Assembly: GCA_030146725.1 (NCBI GenBank)
Contig: JASLBJ010000252.1
Coordinates: 1 to 5,270 of the forward strand
Source: Sphingomicrobium sp.
Lineage (GTDB): Bacteria; Pseudomonadota; Alphaproteobacteria; Sphingomonadales; Sphingomonadaceae
DNA length: 5,270 nucleotides
Direction of reading: 5' to 3'
In this document: positions 1-5,270 of the stretch, piece by piece
Layout of the letters: each line of letters opens with the position of its first letter
Numbering within the stretch: the first letter of the stretch is position 1
The notes under the pieces: generated by a model
What the model was told of the DNA's origin: nothing
Databases searched by the model: none
What the model saw: only the letters and a program-made list of their open reading frames with translations
Made by a program: the position numbers and the translations under genes

Positions 1-476
1 TCCGGCGCGGGCAGCTGCTCCTGATGGCGCACCCGCTCGCCCAGCCCTCCGAGGCGCTGGTCGAGCTTGACCGCTGGGTTCGCGAGGGCGGACGCCTGCT
101 GCTGCTTGCCGACCCGGCGCTCGAGTGGGAGAGCGAGCGTCCGCTAGGCGACGCGCTGCGCCCGCCGCCGGCGTTCGCCGACACCGGGCTGCTCAGCCAC
201 TGGGGCCTGCGCCTCGACGCCCCCGACGAGCGCGGCCCGAGGCAGCTGGAGCTCGGCGGCCGCGCTGTCCTGACCGGCTCACCCGGTTCGCTGCATGGCG
301 GCTGCGTGATGAGCAGCGACCGTCTGGTGGCGCGCTGCACGATCGAAAAGGGCCGGGTGACCGTGGTCGCTGACGCGGACTTCCTGAACGTTGAGGGACC
401 CGGAGCGCTCGATGGCCCGACCGGGAATAATCTCGACGCGCTGCTCGAAGAGCTTGCCAGGCTGGAGCCCCGGTGA
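1..476 (+). CDS. 3' end of a GldG/ABC_transp_aux- or DUF4350-like protein (partial)
   Basis: The reading frame is open from the first complete codon at position 3 to TGA at 474-476, with no stop before the first internal ATG at 24, so this is most likely the C-terminal ~157 residues of a gene that starts before the window. The protein reads like the auxiliary subunit of uncharacterised ABC transport systems (GldG or DUF4350 type, a glutamine-amidotransferase-like fold). Three blocks suggest this: an ALVELDRWVREGGRLLLLADP block, followed by a LLSHWGLRLD block, and near the end GRVTVVADADFLN then GNNLDALLEEL. No transmembrane segment is visible in the part seen, although full-length relatives usually have membrane anchors. 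It lies 283 bp upstream of mraZ, with the candidate mraZ promoter between them, so it is probably a separate transcription unit. The coding call is firm; the family call is from recollected motif style only. Confidence 0.72.
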   Translation, partial: RRGQLLLMAHPLAQPSEALVELDRWVREGGRLLLLADPALEWESERPLGDALRPPPAFADTGLLSHWGLRLDAPDERGPRQLELGGRAVLTGSPGSLHGGCVMSSDRLVARCTIEKGRVTVVADADFLNVEGPGALDGPTGNNLDALLEELARLEPR

Positions 477-502
477 TTCGGGCTGTGCGGCTGCCAACAG
501 GC

Positions 503-511
503 TTATCCACA
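503..511 (+). promoter_or_regulatory. Perfect-consensus DnaA box
   Basis: TTATCCACA at 503-511 matches the high-affinity DnaA box exactly. It lies 27 bp after the stop of the upstream gene and about 250 bp before mraZ, in non-coding DNA. It is the only perfect copy seen in this intergenic region; TGTTCCACC read on the minus strand at 533-541 is only 6/9. DnaA is known to act as a transcription factor for division genes in some alphaproteobacteria, so a role upstream of the dcw operon is plausible. A lone 9-mer can also occur by chance. Confidence 0.4.
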
Positions 512-572
512 GGATCATTCCCGCAGAACAGAGGTGGAACAGGCCCAGCTCGTCCCATGAAAAACTCCAGCA

Positions 573-629
573 TTTCCGCCGCTGGCCCATGATTTCCCGT
601 AAAATGGTATCAAATGCCATTGTTTCCCC
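573..629 (+). promoter_or_regulatory. Putative MraZ operator (10-bp-phased repeat array)
   Basis: This AT-rich patch contains short C-rich elements in exact 10-bp phase on the plus strand: TTTCCG (573), TGGCCC (583), TTTCCC (593), AATGGT (603), AATGCC (613) and TTTCCC (623). On the minus strand they read as GGGAAA/GGCATT elements every turn of the helix. The array contains an imperfect palindrome, ATGGTAT-CAA-ATGCCAT (604-620). E. coli MraZ binds TGGGN repeats separated by 5 nt (10-bp period) just upstream of its own gene, so position, periodicity and G-rich core all fit an autoregulatory MraZ site. The exact alphaproteobacterial consensus is not something I can verify here. The box lies 131 bp before the mraZ start. 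Confidence 0.6.
600..605 (+). promoter_or_regulatory. Possible -10 element of the mraZ (dcw) promoter
   Basis: TAAAAT at 600-605 matches 5 of 6 positions of the sigma-70 type -10 and lies in the only AT-rich stretch of the region, inside the putative MraZ array. No good -35 is found at 16-18 bp upstream. Alternatives downstream (TTGTTT at 620-625 or TTGAGT at 637-642 as -35) lack a good -10 partner. If correct, MraZ binding would cover the promoter core, and the transcript would have a leader of about 145 nt. Confidence 0.25.
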
Positions 630-660
630 AACGCGCTTGAGTTACCAACAATAGCTGTAG

Positions 661-714
661 CGCGGGGCTGACCCACTTGTTGGATGTCGCCGCGGGCGGC
701 GCGGTCACCCCGCG
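661..714 (+). promoter_or_regulatory. Long inverted repeat / structured 5' leader of mraZ
   Basis: CGCGGGG (661-667), one unpaired C (668) and TGACC (669-673) pair perfectly with GGTCA (703-707) and CCCCGCG (708-714). This gives a 12-bp stem interrupted by one bulged base. Inside it, GTCGCC (686-691) can pair with GGCGGC (695-700, one G:U) around a GCG loop, leaving 674-685 single-stranded. There is no T-run after the stem, so it is not an intrinsic terminator. It ends 32 nt before the mraZ Shine-Dalgarno and would be in the mRNA leader if the promoter is where proposed. I do not recognise it as a known RNA family. GC-rich DNA folds easily, so the function is unproven. Confidence 0.4.
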
Positions 715-730
715 TTCCCGCGACGGGGAA
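708..730 (+). other. Second leader hairpin, alternative to the long stem
   Basis: CGCG (711-714) pairs with CGCG (719-722) around a TTCC loop. The outer CCC (708-710) can pair with GGG (725-727) past a two-base bulge. Another register pairs TTCCC (715-719) with GGGAA (726-730). The first register uses the same bases as the 3' arm of the 661-714 stem, so those two folds exclude each other; the second register does not. The region ends 16 nt before the mraZ ribosome binding site. Confidence 0.25.
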
Positions 731-746
731 GCTGCGCGCTGCGAAC

Positions 747-752
747 GGGGAG
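747..752 (+). promoter_or_regulatory. Ribosome binding site deciding the mraZ start
   Basis: GGGGAG at 747-752 is the only purine-rich Shine-Dalgarno-like block before mraZ. It stands 7 nt from GTG at 760 and only 4 nt from the in-frame TTG at 757, which favours GTG 760 as the start. Confidence 0.6.
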
Positions 753-759
753 TTCGTTG

Positions 760-1251
760 GTGGCGCTTGAGCATCTGTTCCAGGGCAGCGCGCTGAACGC
801 GGTGGACGCAAAAGGCCGCGTTTCCATCCCCGCATTCCTGCGCACCGTCATCGAACGCCGCGGCGACGCCAAGTCGATCGTGCTCGCCAAGCACGAGGCC
901 TTCCCCTGCCTCAGCGGCTACGACCCCGCCTACTCAGCCCTCAAGCACAGCAAGATCGAGCGCCTGTTCGAGAAGCAGGAGGGCGACCCCGAATTCGCCC
1001 TCGAATATCAGCAGCGCAACCTGATGGCCTTCGCCGCCACCGAGGAAGTGCCCTACGACAGCTCCGGCCGGATCGTGATGCCGCCGATGATGCGCCGCAA
1101 GGGCAAGATCGAGGACCTCGCCCTGTTCCTTGGTACCGGCGAGACGTTCCAGGTGTGGAACCCGGCGGTGCTGCTGGCCGACAAGACCATTCCCGAGGAC
1201 CTCAAGGACATCGTCCGCTACCGGCTCGAAGAGCGGGGCGTCGGCGCATGA
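760..1251 (+). CDS. mraZ: Transcriptional regulator MraZ
   Basis: MraZ is a ring-forming AbrB/SpoVT-fold DNA-binding protein that represses its own dcw operon in E. coli. The 163-residue protein has the family's two half-repeats. The first contains VDAKGRVSIP (residues 15-24) and the second VPYDSSGRIVMP (97-108), both carrying the DxxGR signature, followed by FLGTGETFQVW. Length is normal for the family. GTG at 760 is preferred over TTG at 757 because the GGGGAG site is then 7 nt away; the difference is one residue. It is the first gene of the cluster, and a 10-bp-phased candidate binding array lies upstream. Its stop is part of an ATGA (1248-1251) that also opens a tiny ORF in the repeat leading to rsmH. 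Confidence 0.95.
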   Translation: MALEHLFQGSALNAVDAKGRVSIPAFLRTVIERRGDAKSIVLAKHEAFPCLSGYDPAYSALKHSKIERLFEKQEGDPEFALEYQQRNLMAFAATEEVPYDSSGRIVMPPMMRRKGKIEDLALFLGTGETFQVWNPAVLLADKTIPEDLKDIVRYRLEERGVGA

Positions 1252-1283
1252 GCGCCGCCTTGCTCCGCATGAGCGCCGCATGA
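1248..1283 (+). CDS. Mini-ORF 1, [11 protein letters not shown] (possible coupling peptide)
   Basis: ATG at 1248 overlaps the mraZ stop (ATGA) and opens an 11-codon frame, [11 protein letters not shown], ending at TGA 1281-1283, which itself overlaps the ATG of the next mini-ORF. GCGGGG at 1233-1238, inside the mraZ end, is a weak possible ribosome binding site 9 nt upstream. The peptide itself has no recognisable function. The likely role, if translated, is to carry ribosomes from mraZ toward rsmH by termination and reinitiation. Confidence 0.35.
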   Translation: MSAALLRMSAA

Positions 1284-1311
1284 GCGCCGCCTTGCTCCGA
1301 ATGAGCGCCGC
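1248..1311 (+). repeat. Tandem 32-bp direct repeat (two units) between mraZ and rsmH
   Basis: Units 1248-1279 and 1280-1311 are identical at 31 of 32 positions; the only difference is C1268 versus A1300. Each unit is a 21-bp plus an 11-bp block, and both blocks start with ATGAGCGCCGC, so this 11-mer occurs four times (1248, 1269, 1280, 1301). Each 32-bp unit begins exactly on the A of an ATGA. Deleting both units (64 bp) would fuse mraZ to rsmH with a simple ATGA overlap, which suggests that the repeat arose by duplication at an ancestral overlapping junction. Confidence 0.9.
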
Positions 1312-1315
1312 ATGA
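1280..1315 (+). CDS. Mini-ORF 2, identical [11 protein letters not shown]
   Basis: This is the second copy of the 11-codon frame. It starts at the ATGA that ends mini-ORF 1 and stops at TGA 1313-1315, which overlaps the rsmH ATG at 1312. The single base difference from copy 1 is the third position of the Arg codon (CGC to CGA), so the peptide is unchanged. No Shine-Dalgarno is present in the repeat, so expression would depend on reinitiation. Translation is not demonstrated. Confidence 0.35.
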   Translation: MSAALLRMSAA

Positions 1316-2280
1316 TCGTTCAATCGCGCCATACGCCGGTACTGATCGGCGAAGTCGTCGATGCGCTCGCTATTGCCACTGGCGAGACGCATGTCGACGG
1401 AACCTTCGGAGCGGGCGGCTACACGCGCGCCATGCTCGGGGCGGGGGCGGGACGAGTGATTGCCTTCGACCGCGATCCGGATGCGATCGCGGCCGGAGCG
1501 TCGCTCGTCCCGAATGCTCTCGCCGGAGAGGGGCAACTCACGCTGATCGAGGACCGCTTCAGCCAGATGGACCGAGTCCTTGCCGACCGCGGCATCGCGC
1601 CCGTCGACGGCATCGCGCTCGATATCGGGGTTAGCTCGATGCAGATCGACCAGGCCGAGCGCGGCTTCTCGTTCCAGGCCGACGGCCCGCTCGACATGCG
1701 CATGTCGAAGTCGGGCACGACCGCCGCCGAGTTCCTCAACGAGGCCGAGGAAGCGGACATCGCGCACGTCCTCAAGACTTATGGCGAGGAGCCGCGCGCT
1801 CGCTCGGTCGCCCGCGCGATCGTCGCTGCCCGGCCGTTGTCACGCACGTCCGAACTGGCGGCCGTCGTCCGCCGCGCCGCGGGCTTCCGTCCGGGCCAGA
1901 AGAGCGATCCCGCGACCCGCACCTTCCAGGCCATCCGCATTCATCTCAACGCCGAACTCGACGAGCTCGAGCAGGGTCTTGCCGCTGCCGAGCGCTCGCT
2001 CAAGGCCGGCGGCCGCCTTGCCGTGGTCACCTTCCACAGCCTCGAGGATCGCATCGTAAAACGCTTCTTCCGGGAAAGAAGCGGAGGAACGCCGTCCGGC
2101 TCGCGTCACCGACCTGAGCTTGTCGATCCGGAGGAGCCAAGCTTCGCCCGGGTCGCCAAGCCAGTATCCCCGTCGGAGCGCGAGCTGGCGGCAAACCCGC
2201 GAGCGCGCTCGGCGCGGCTGCGCAGTGCGGTGCGGACGGCAGCACCGCCACGAATTTCATCCAAGGAGCAAATGAGATGA
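1312..2280 (+). CDS. rsmH: 16S rRNA (cytosine(1402)-N(4))-methyltransferase RsmH (MraW)
   Basis: RsmH uses S-adenosylmethionine to methylate N4 of C1402 in 16S rRNA, in the ribosomal decoding centre. The 322-residue protein starts with the family opening [14 protein letters not shown] (6-19). It then has the SAM-binding motif DGTFGAGG (29-36) with FDRD (52-55), the [12 protein letters not shown] block (98-109) followed by [15 protein letters not shown], the [14 protein letters not shown] block in the C-terminal half, and [13 protein letters not shown] (238-250). The Arg/Ser-rich C-terminus is typical. ATG 1312 is the only reasonable start: it directly precedes the conserved N-terminus, and an in-frame stop lies at 1270-1272. 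No Shine-Dalgarno is seen, so initiation probably depends on coupling through the ATGA at 1312-1315. Its own stop forms an ATGA with ftsL. In E. coli, raised RsmH counteracts the toxicity of excess MraZ, so their ratio may matter. Confidence 0.97.
   Translation: MIVQSRHTPVLIGEVVDALAIATGETHVDGTFGAGGYTRAMLGAGAGRVIAFDRDPDAIAAGASLVPNALAGEGQLTLIEDRFSQMDRVLADRGIAPVDGIALDIGVSSMQIDQAERGFSFQADGPLDMRMSKSGTTAAEFLNEAEEADIAHVLKTYGEEPRARSVARAIVAARPLSRTSELAAVVRRAAGFRPGQKSDPATRTFQAIRIHLNAELDELEQGLAAAERSLKAGGRLAVVTFHSLEDRIVKRFFRERSGGTPSGSRHRPELVDPEEPSFARVAKPVSPSERELAANPRARSARLRSAVRTAAPPRISSKEQMR
2263..2268 (+). promoter_or_regulatory. Strong ribosome binding site of ftsL
   Basis: AAGGAG lies inside the end of rsmH, 8 nt before the ATG at 2277. 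It fixes that start rather than the nearby ATG at 2272, which opens only a two-codon frame. It is the best Shine-Dalgarno in the window. Confidence 0.7.
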
Positions 2281-3056
2281 GCGTCGGGAGCTTTCGCTCT
2301 GTGTTCATGGTCGCCAGTTGCGCCGGTGCGGCGCTTGGCTGCTACCTAGTCTCGCTGCGGGTCGCGTCGGAACGCGCCGCGCTCGAGCAGGTCGAACAGG
2401 AGATCGTCCTCGCCCAGCGCGACATCCGGGTCCTCCAGACCGAGATCGGGACCCGCGGCCGCCTGGCCCAGCTCGAGCGGTGGAACGTCAAGGTGCTGGC
2501 CCTGTCGGCGCCGTCCGCCGACCAGTTCGTCAACGGCGGTTTTGAACTCGCACGGATGGTCGCCCCGCAGCGCAAGGTCGATATCGAGGCTCCGGTGGTG
2601 CTTGCATCGGGCGATGCCAACGCAGCCCGGCCCGTCGTCCAGGGCGCGCCCGGGCAGACTTCGCCCGACGCCGACCAGGGCGTTTCGGCACGCGAGCTGA
2701 TGCAGGTCGCAAGCCTCAAGAGCGGTCCCGTGCGGCCGTCGGCAGCGAAGCCTGCTCCGAGCAACGCCGCCTCGACCAAGCCTTCCTCGAGCAAGCCTGC
2801 CCCGACCAAGGCTGCCGGAGCCGACGCCACCAAGCCGAGGCCGGCAAGCTCCACCGTCGCGGCCAAGACGCCGGCGACCAAGACCAGCGCATCGGTGGCA
2901 ACGAAGACGGCCTCCACGGCAACCAGGACCACCGCCTCCACCCGGCCGGTGACCAAGGCTGCTGCGAGCCCCAGGCCCGCACCTGCTGCAGCACCGACGC
3001 AAGCGGAGCCCGAACCGGCCGACGGCGCGGCCGAGGCCAGCACGACCGCGCAATGA
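2277..3056 (+). CDS. ftsL: FtsL-like cell division protein with long low-complexity tail
   Basis: FtsL is a small bitopic divisome protein that works with FtsB and FtsQ to activate septal peptidoglycan synthesis by FtsW-FtsI. The assignment rests on position between rsmH and ftsI and on architecture. A short cytoplasmic N-terminus is followed by one membrane segment (about 8-27) and a heptad-like helix (about 28-70, [13 protein letters not shown]...[22 protein letters not shown]), ending in an LERW...LALSAP turn typical of FtsL. From about residue 95 the protein is unlike classical FtsL: a long periplasmic extension that becomes a Lys/Pro/Ala/Ser/Thr-rich, presumably disordered tail from about 158, with KP-x units such as [21 protein letters not shown]. 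At 259 residues it is about twice the length of E. coli FtsL (121). The start at 2277 is supported by AAGGAG 8 nt upstream and the ATGA overlap with rsmH. The end overlaps ftsI by ATGA (3053-3056). Confidence 0.85.
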   Translation: MSVGSFRSVFMVASCAGAALGCYLVSLRVASERAALEQVEQEIVLAQRDIRVLQTEIGTRGRLAQLERWNVKVLALSAPSADQFVNGGFELARMVAPQRKVDIEAPVVLASGDANAARPVVQGAPGQTSPDADQGVSARELMQVASLKSGPVRPSAAKPAPSNAASTKPSSSKPAPTKAAGADATKPRPASSTVAAKTPATKTSASVATKTASTATRTTASTRPVTKAAASPRPAPAAAPTQAEPEPADGAAEASTTAQ

Positions 3057-4753
3057 ACGCGCCGACCGCCGACTTCGTCGCCCAGCGGCCGGAGCGGCTC
3101 CGCCTCGTCGGTCAGCGCCGCCAGATCCTGGCAGTGATGCACCAGCGGCTGATGTTCGGAATGCTCGTCTACGCGGGCGTGATTGCGATCATCACGCTGC
3201 GCATCCTCTATCTCGCGGCGTTCGGCGATCATGCCGGGCGCAAGACCGCGATCACCGCTCTGGTGCCCGACCGCGGCGACATCGTCGACCGCGACGGCCA
3301 GCCGCTTGCGCGCACGATCGACGCCTGGACCATCGGCCTTCACCCGGCCAAGGTCATCGGCAGCAAGCTCGAGCTTGCACGGCATCTTGCCCGCCTGCTG
3401 CCGGAGCGCGACGAGGCGACCTATTTCGCCATGCTCCGCTCGGGCAAGCGCTTCTATTACCTGCGCCGCCGGGCGCCTCCGGGACTGGTCGAAGCACTCA
3501 ATGCGCTGGGCGAACCGGGGGTCGCGATCGACCGCGAGCCCGACCGGCTCTACCCGCAGACCACCCTTGGCGCCCACGTCATCGGCTTCACCGACACCGA
3601 CGGCCGCGGCACCGCCGGGATGGAACGCGCGTTCGACGAGCGGCTGTCGGACAAGGCTACGCGCGGCGAGCCGCTGACCTTGTCGATCTCGAGCCGGCTC
3701 CAGCAGGCGCTCGAGCATGAGTTGATGGCGGCCATGAGCACGTATTCGGCGATCGGCGCGGCCGGCATCGTGATGGACATCCACACCAGCGAAGTGCTGG
3801 CGATGACCTCGCTGCCGCAGCTCAACCCCAATGCCGCCGGCCAGGGCTCGGCCGAGGCGCGCTTCAACCGCGCGACGCTCGGCGTCTACGAGCTCGGCTC
3901 GACCTACAAACCGTTCACCGTCGCCATGGGTTTCGACGCCGGCACCATCAAGTCGATGGGCAAGATGTACCCATGCCCCGGCGGGTTGCCGGTCGGTCGC
4001 CACACGATTACCGACACGCACCCGTTCAACCGCCCCTGTTCGGTCGCCGAGATCATGAAGGAGAGCTCGAACATCGGCACCGCGCAGATCGCGGCTGAAG
4101 TCGGCGCGACACGGCAAAAGGAATTTCTTCGCAAGATGGGCTTCCTCGACCCGGTCGGGATCGAGCTTCGCGAGAAGGGCCGAACGCTCACTCCGGGATC
4201 CAACTGGAGCGAAGTCGCGACGATGACCGTCGGCTTCGGCCACGGCATCGCGGTCACTCCGCTGCATCTTGCAAGCGGCTATGCGACCTTGTTCAACGGC
4301 GGAGTCTTCCGCCCCGCGACGCTGCTCAAGGTCGACTCGCAGCACCCCGCGGCGCCGGGCCGCCGGGTGTTCACCGAGGACACCAGCTACAAGATGCGCT
4401 CGCTGATGCGGCTCGTCGTCACGCATGGCACGGGCAAGAAGGCCGATGCGCCCGGATACCGGGTTGGCGGCAAGACCGGATCGGCCGAGAAGTACCACGA
4501 TCGCTCGCTGCTGGTGACCACCTTTGCCGGCGTTTTCCCGATGGACGAACCGCGCTATGTGATCGTCGCCATGCTCGACGAGCCCAAGGGGACCAAGGAC
4601 ACCTACGGCTTCCGCACCGCCGGCTGGAACGTCGCGCCGGTGATCGGCAAGACGGTCAGCCGGATCGCCCCGATGCTCGGCGTCCGGCCCGACAAGGTGC
4701 GCGACGCCAATCTCGCCGAAGTGCTGCCGTTCGTCAGAAAAGACGAGCGCTGA
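3053..4753 (+). CDS. ftsI: Peptidoglycan D,D-transpeptidase FtsI (PBP3)
   Basis: FtsI is the septum-specific class B penicillin-binding protein. It cross-links peptidoglycan stems in the periplasm, partnered with the glycosyltransferase FtsW and activated by FtsQLB. The 566-residue protein has a ~32-residue cytoplasmic N-terminus and one membrane segment (about 33-56). A non-catalytic dimer domain follows, marked by RGDIVDRDGQPLA (74-86) and GMERAFDERL (189-198). The transpeptidase domain runs from about 235 and carries all three catalytic motifs: S283-T-Y-K286 with the nucleophilic serine, S338-S-N340 and K474-T-G-S477. Length and order are normal and no key residue is missing. ATG 3053 overlaps the ftsL stop as ATGA. 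Upstream, only GAGG at 3033-3036 resembles a Shine-Dalgarno and it is too distant (16 nt), so translational coupling is likely. The stop is 5 nt before murE. Confidence 0.97.
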   Translation: MNAPTADFVAQRPERLRLVGQRRQILAVMHQRLMFGMLVYAGVIAIITLRILYLAAFGDHAGRKTAITALVPDRGDIVDRDGQPLARTIDAWTIGLHPAKVIGSKLELARHLARLLPERDEATYFAMLRSGKRFYYLRRRAPPGLVEALNALGEPGVAIDREPDRLYPQTTLGAHVIGFTDTDGRGTAGMERAFDERLSDKATRGEPLTLSISSRLQQALEHELMAAMSTYSAIGAAGIVMDIHTSEVLAMTSLPQLNPNAAGQGSAEARFNRATLGVYELGSTYKPFTVAMGFDAGTIKSMGKMYPCPGGLPVGRHTITDTHPFNRPCSVAEIMKESSNIGTAQIAAEVGATRQKEFLRKMGFLDPVGIELREKGRTLTPGSNWSEVATMTVGFGHGIAVTPLHLASGYATLFNGGVFRPATLLKVDSQHPAAPGRRVFTEDTSYKMRSLMRLVVTHGTGKKADAPGYRVGGKTGSAEKYHDRSLLVTTFAGVFPMDEPRYVIVAMLDEPKGTKDTYGFRTAGWNVAPVIGKTVSRIAPMLGVRPDKVRDANLAEVLPFVRKDER

Positions 4754-4758
4754 TCGCC

Positions 4759-5270
4759 GTGCGCCTGCGCGAGCTTGCCGGCGTCGACAGCGACTCCGAA
4801 GTGACCGGCTTTGCACTCGACCATCGCAAGGTCGTCGCCGGCAGCATCTTCGGCGCGTTCCAGGGCGCAGCGTTCAACGGCGAGGATTTCGTGCCGTTGG
4901 CGATCGAGCGCGGCGCGGTCGCCGTGGTCGCCCGGCCCGATGCCGCGGTCAGCGGTGCGCCGCATCTTGCCGACGACCAGCCGCGCCGCCGCTTCGCAAG
5001 CCTCGCCGCGCGCTTCCACGGCCCCTATCCCGAGGTCGCGGTCGCGGTCACCGGGACCAACGGCAAGACGTCGACGGTCGAGATGGCCCGCCAGATGTGG
5101 CGCATGGTCGGCCACCGCTCGGCGTCGATCGGAACGCTTGGCGTGACCACCGCCGACGACCAGGTCAAGACCGGCCTGACCACGCCGGACATCGTCACTT
5201 TCCTCGCGAACATGGCCGGGCTCAAGCGCATGGGCATCAGCCATGTCGCCTATGAGGCGTCGAGCCACGG
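4759..5270 (+). CDS. murE: UDP-N-acetylmuramoyl-tripeptide synthetase MurE (5' part)
   Basis: MurE is the cytoplasmic ATP-dependent ligase that adds the third stem residue (meso-diaminopimelate in most Gram-negative bacteria) to UDP-MurNAc-L-Ala-D-Glu. The first 170 codons are present and the frame is open to the window edge. The N-terminal substrate-binding domain shows DSDSEVTGFALDHRKVVAGS (10-29) and IFGAFQGAAFNGEDFVPLAI (30-49). The central Mur ligase domain begins with the ATP-binding loop TGTNGKTST (98-106), then SIGTLGV, TTPD, and at the very end EASSH (166-170). GTG at 4759 is chosen because VRLRELAG matches the usual MurE opening and it lies 5 nt after the ftsI stop. Upstream in-frame codons before that offer only CTG. 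No strong Shine-Dalgarno is seen. The DNPR motif that would show the amino-acid specificity lies outside the window. Confidence 0.95.
   Translation, partial: MRLRELAGVDSDSEVTGFALDHRKVVAGSIFGAFQGAAFNGEDFVPLAIERGAVAVVARPDAAVSGAPHLADDQPRRRFASLAARFHGPYPEVAVAVTGTNGKTSTVEMARQMWRMVGHRSASIGTLGVTTADDQVKTGLTTPDIVTFLANMAGLKRMGISHVAYEASSH

Noticed and set aside
466..484. AGCCC/GGGCT hairpin around the stop of the upstream gene as a terminator.
   Set aside because: The stem has only 5 bp with a 9-nt loop and no T-run follows, so it does not qualify as an intrinsic terminator.
620..648. TTGTTT (620-625) with TACCAA (643-648) as a sigma-70 promoter at 17-bp spacing.
   Set aside because: The -10 candidate matches only 3 of 6 positions; not enough to call a promoter.
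391..654. An 87-codon plus-strand frame spanning the end of the upstream gene and the mraZ promoter region.
   Set aside because: Its first third is out of frame within the upstream gene, it runs through the putative MraZ array, and the translation has no recognisable motifs or ribosome binding site.
757..759. TTG as the mraZ start.
   Set aside because: It is in frame but only 4 nt from the GGGGAG site. GTG at 760 has better spacing and is a more frequent start codon.
934..1767. A 277-codon minus-strand frame across mraZ and rsmH.
   Set aside because: It is antisense to two conserved genes, has no family resemblance and runs through the tandem repeat; it is a GC-driven shadow frame.
2342..4816. 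An 824-codon open frame on the minus strand, antisense to ftsL, ftsI and the start of murE.
   Set aside because: It lies opposite well-supported genes in DNA with very high third-position GC, where long antisense frames are expected. Its translation is Arg/Ala/His-rich with no recognisable domain and mirrors the low-complexity ftsL tail.

Overview
The window is the start of a division and cell wall (dcw) gene cluster. It is very GC-rich, all genes lie on the plus strand, and the coding style is alphaproteobacterial. The gene order mraZ-rsmH-ftsL-ftsI-murE, a long Ala/Thr/Pro/Lys-rich FtsL-type protein, a 566-residue FtsI and overlapping ATGA junctions together suggest a sphingomonad (Sphingomonadales). 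That placement is an inference from protein style, not from a database comparison.

Layout: 1-476 is the 3' end of an upstream gene resembling the GldG/ABC_transp_aux or DUF4350 type, unrelated to the cluster. 477-759 is the only real intergenic region. It holds a perfect DnaA-box sequence (503-511), an AT-rich patch with a 10-bp-phased TTTCC/TGCC/GCCC array that looks like the MraZ operator (573-629), a long GC-rich inverted repeat able to fold in the mRNA leader (661-714), a second hairpin, and the mraZ Shine-Dalgarno. The genes follow: mraZ (760-1251), rsmH/mraW (1312-2280), ftsL-like (2277-3056), ftsI/PBP3 (3053-4753) and the 5' part of murE (4759 to the window end).

The genes form one operon. 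MraZ is the cluster's regulator. RsmH methylates 16S rRNA and is functionally linked to MraZ. FtsL and FtsI are membrane components of the divisome that drive septal peptidoglycan synthesis. MurE makes the peptidoglycan precursor. Junctions are extremely tight: rsmH/ftsL and ftsL/ftsI overlap by ATGA, and ftsI/murE are 5 nt apart.

The most unusual feature is the mraZ-rsmH junction. Two near-identical 32-bp tandem units (1248-1279, 1280-1311) separate the genes. Each unit begins with ATGA and encodes the same 11-residue peptide, [11 protein letters not shown]. The result is a chain of three consecutive ATGA stop/start overlaps: mraZ to mini-ORF1 to mini-ORF2 to rsmH. Removing exactly the two units would restore a plain ATGA overlap between mraZ and rsmH. 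This looks like a tandem amplification of a translational-coupling junction. The structured mraZ leader is the second point worth checking.
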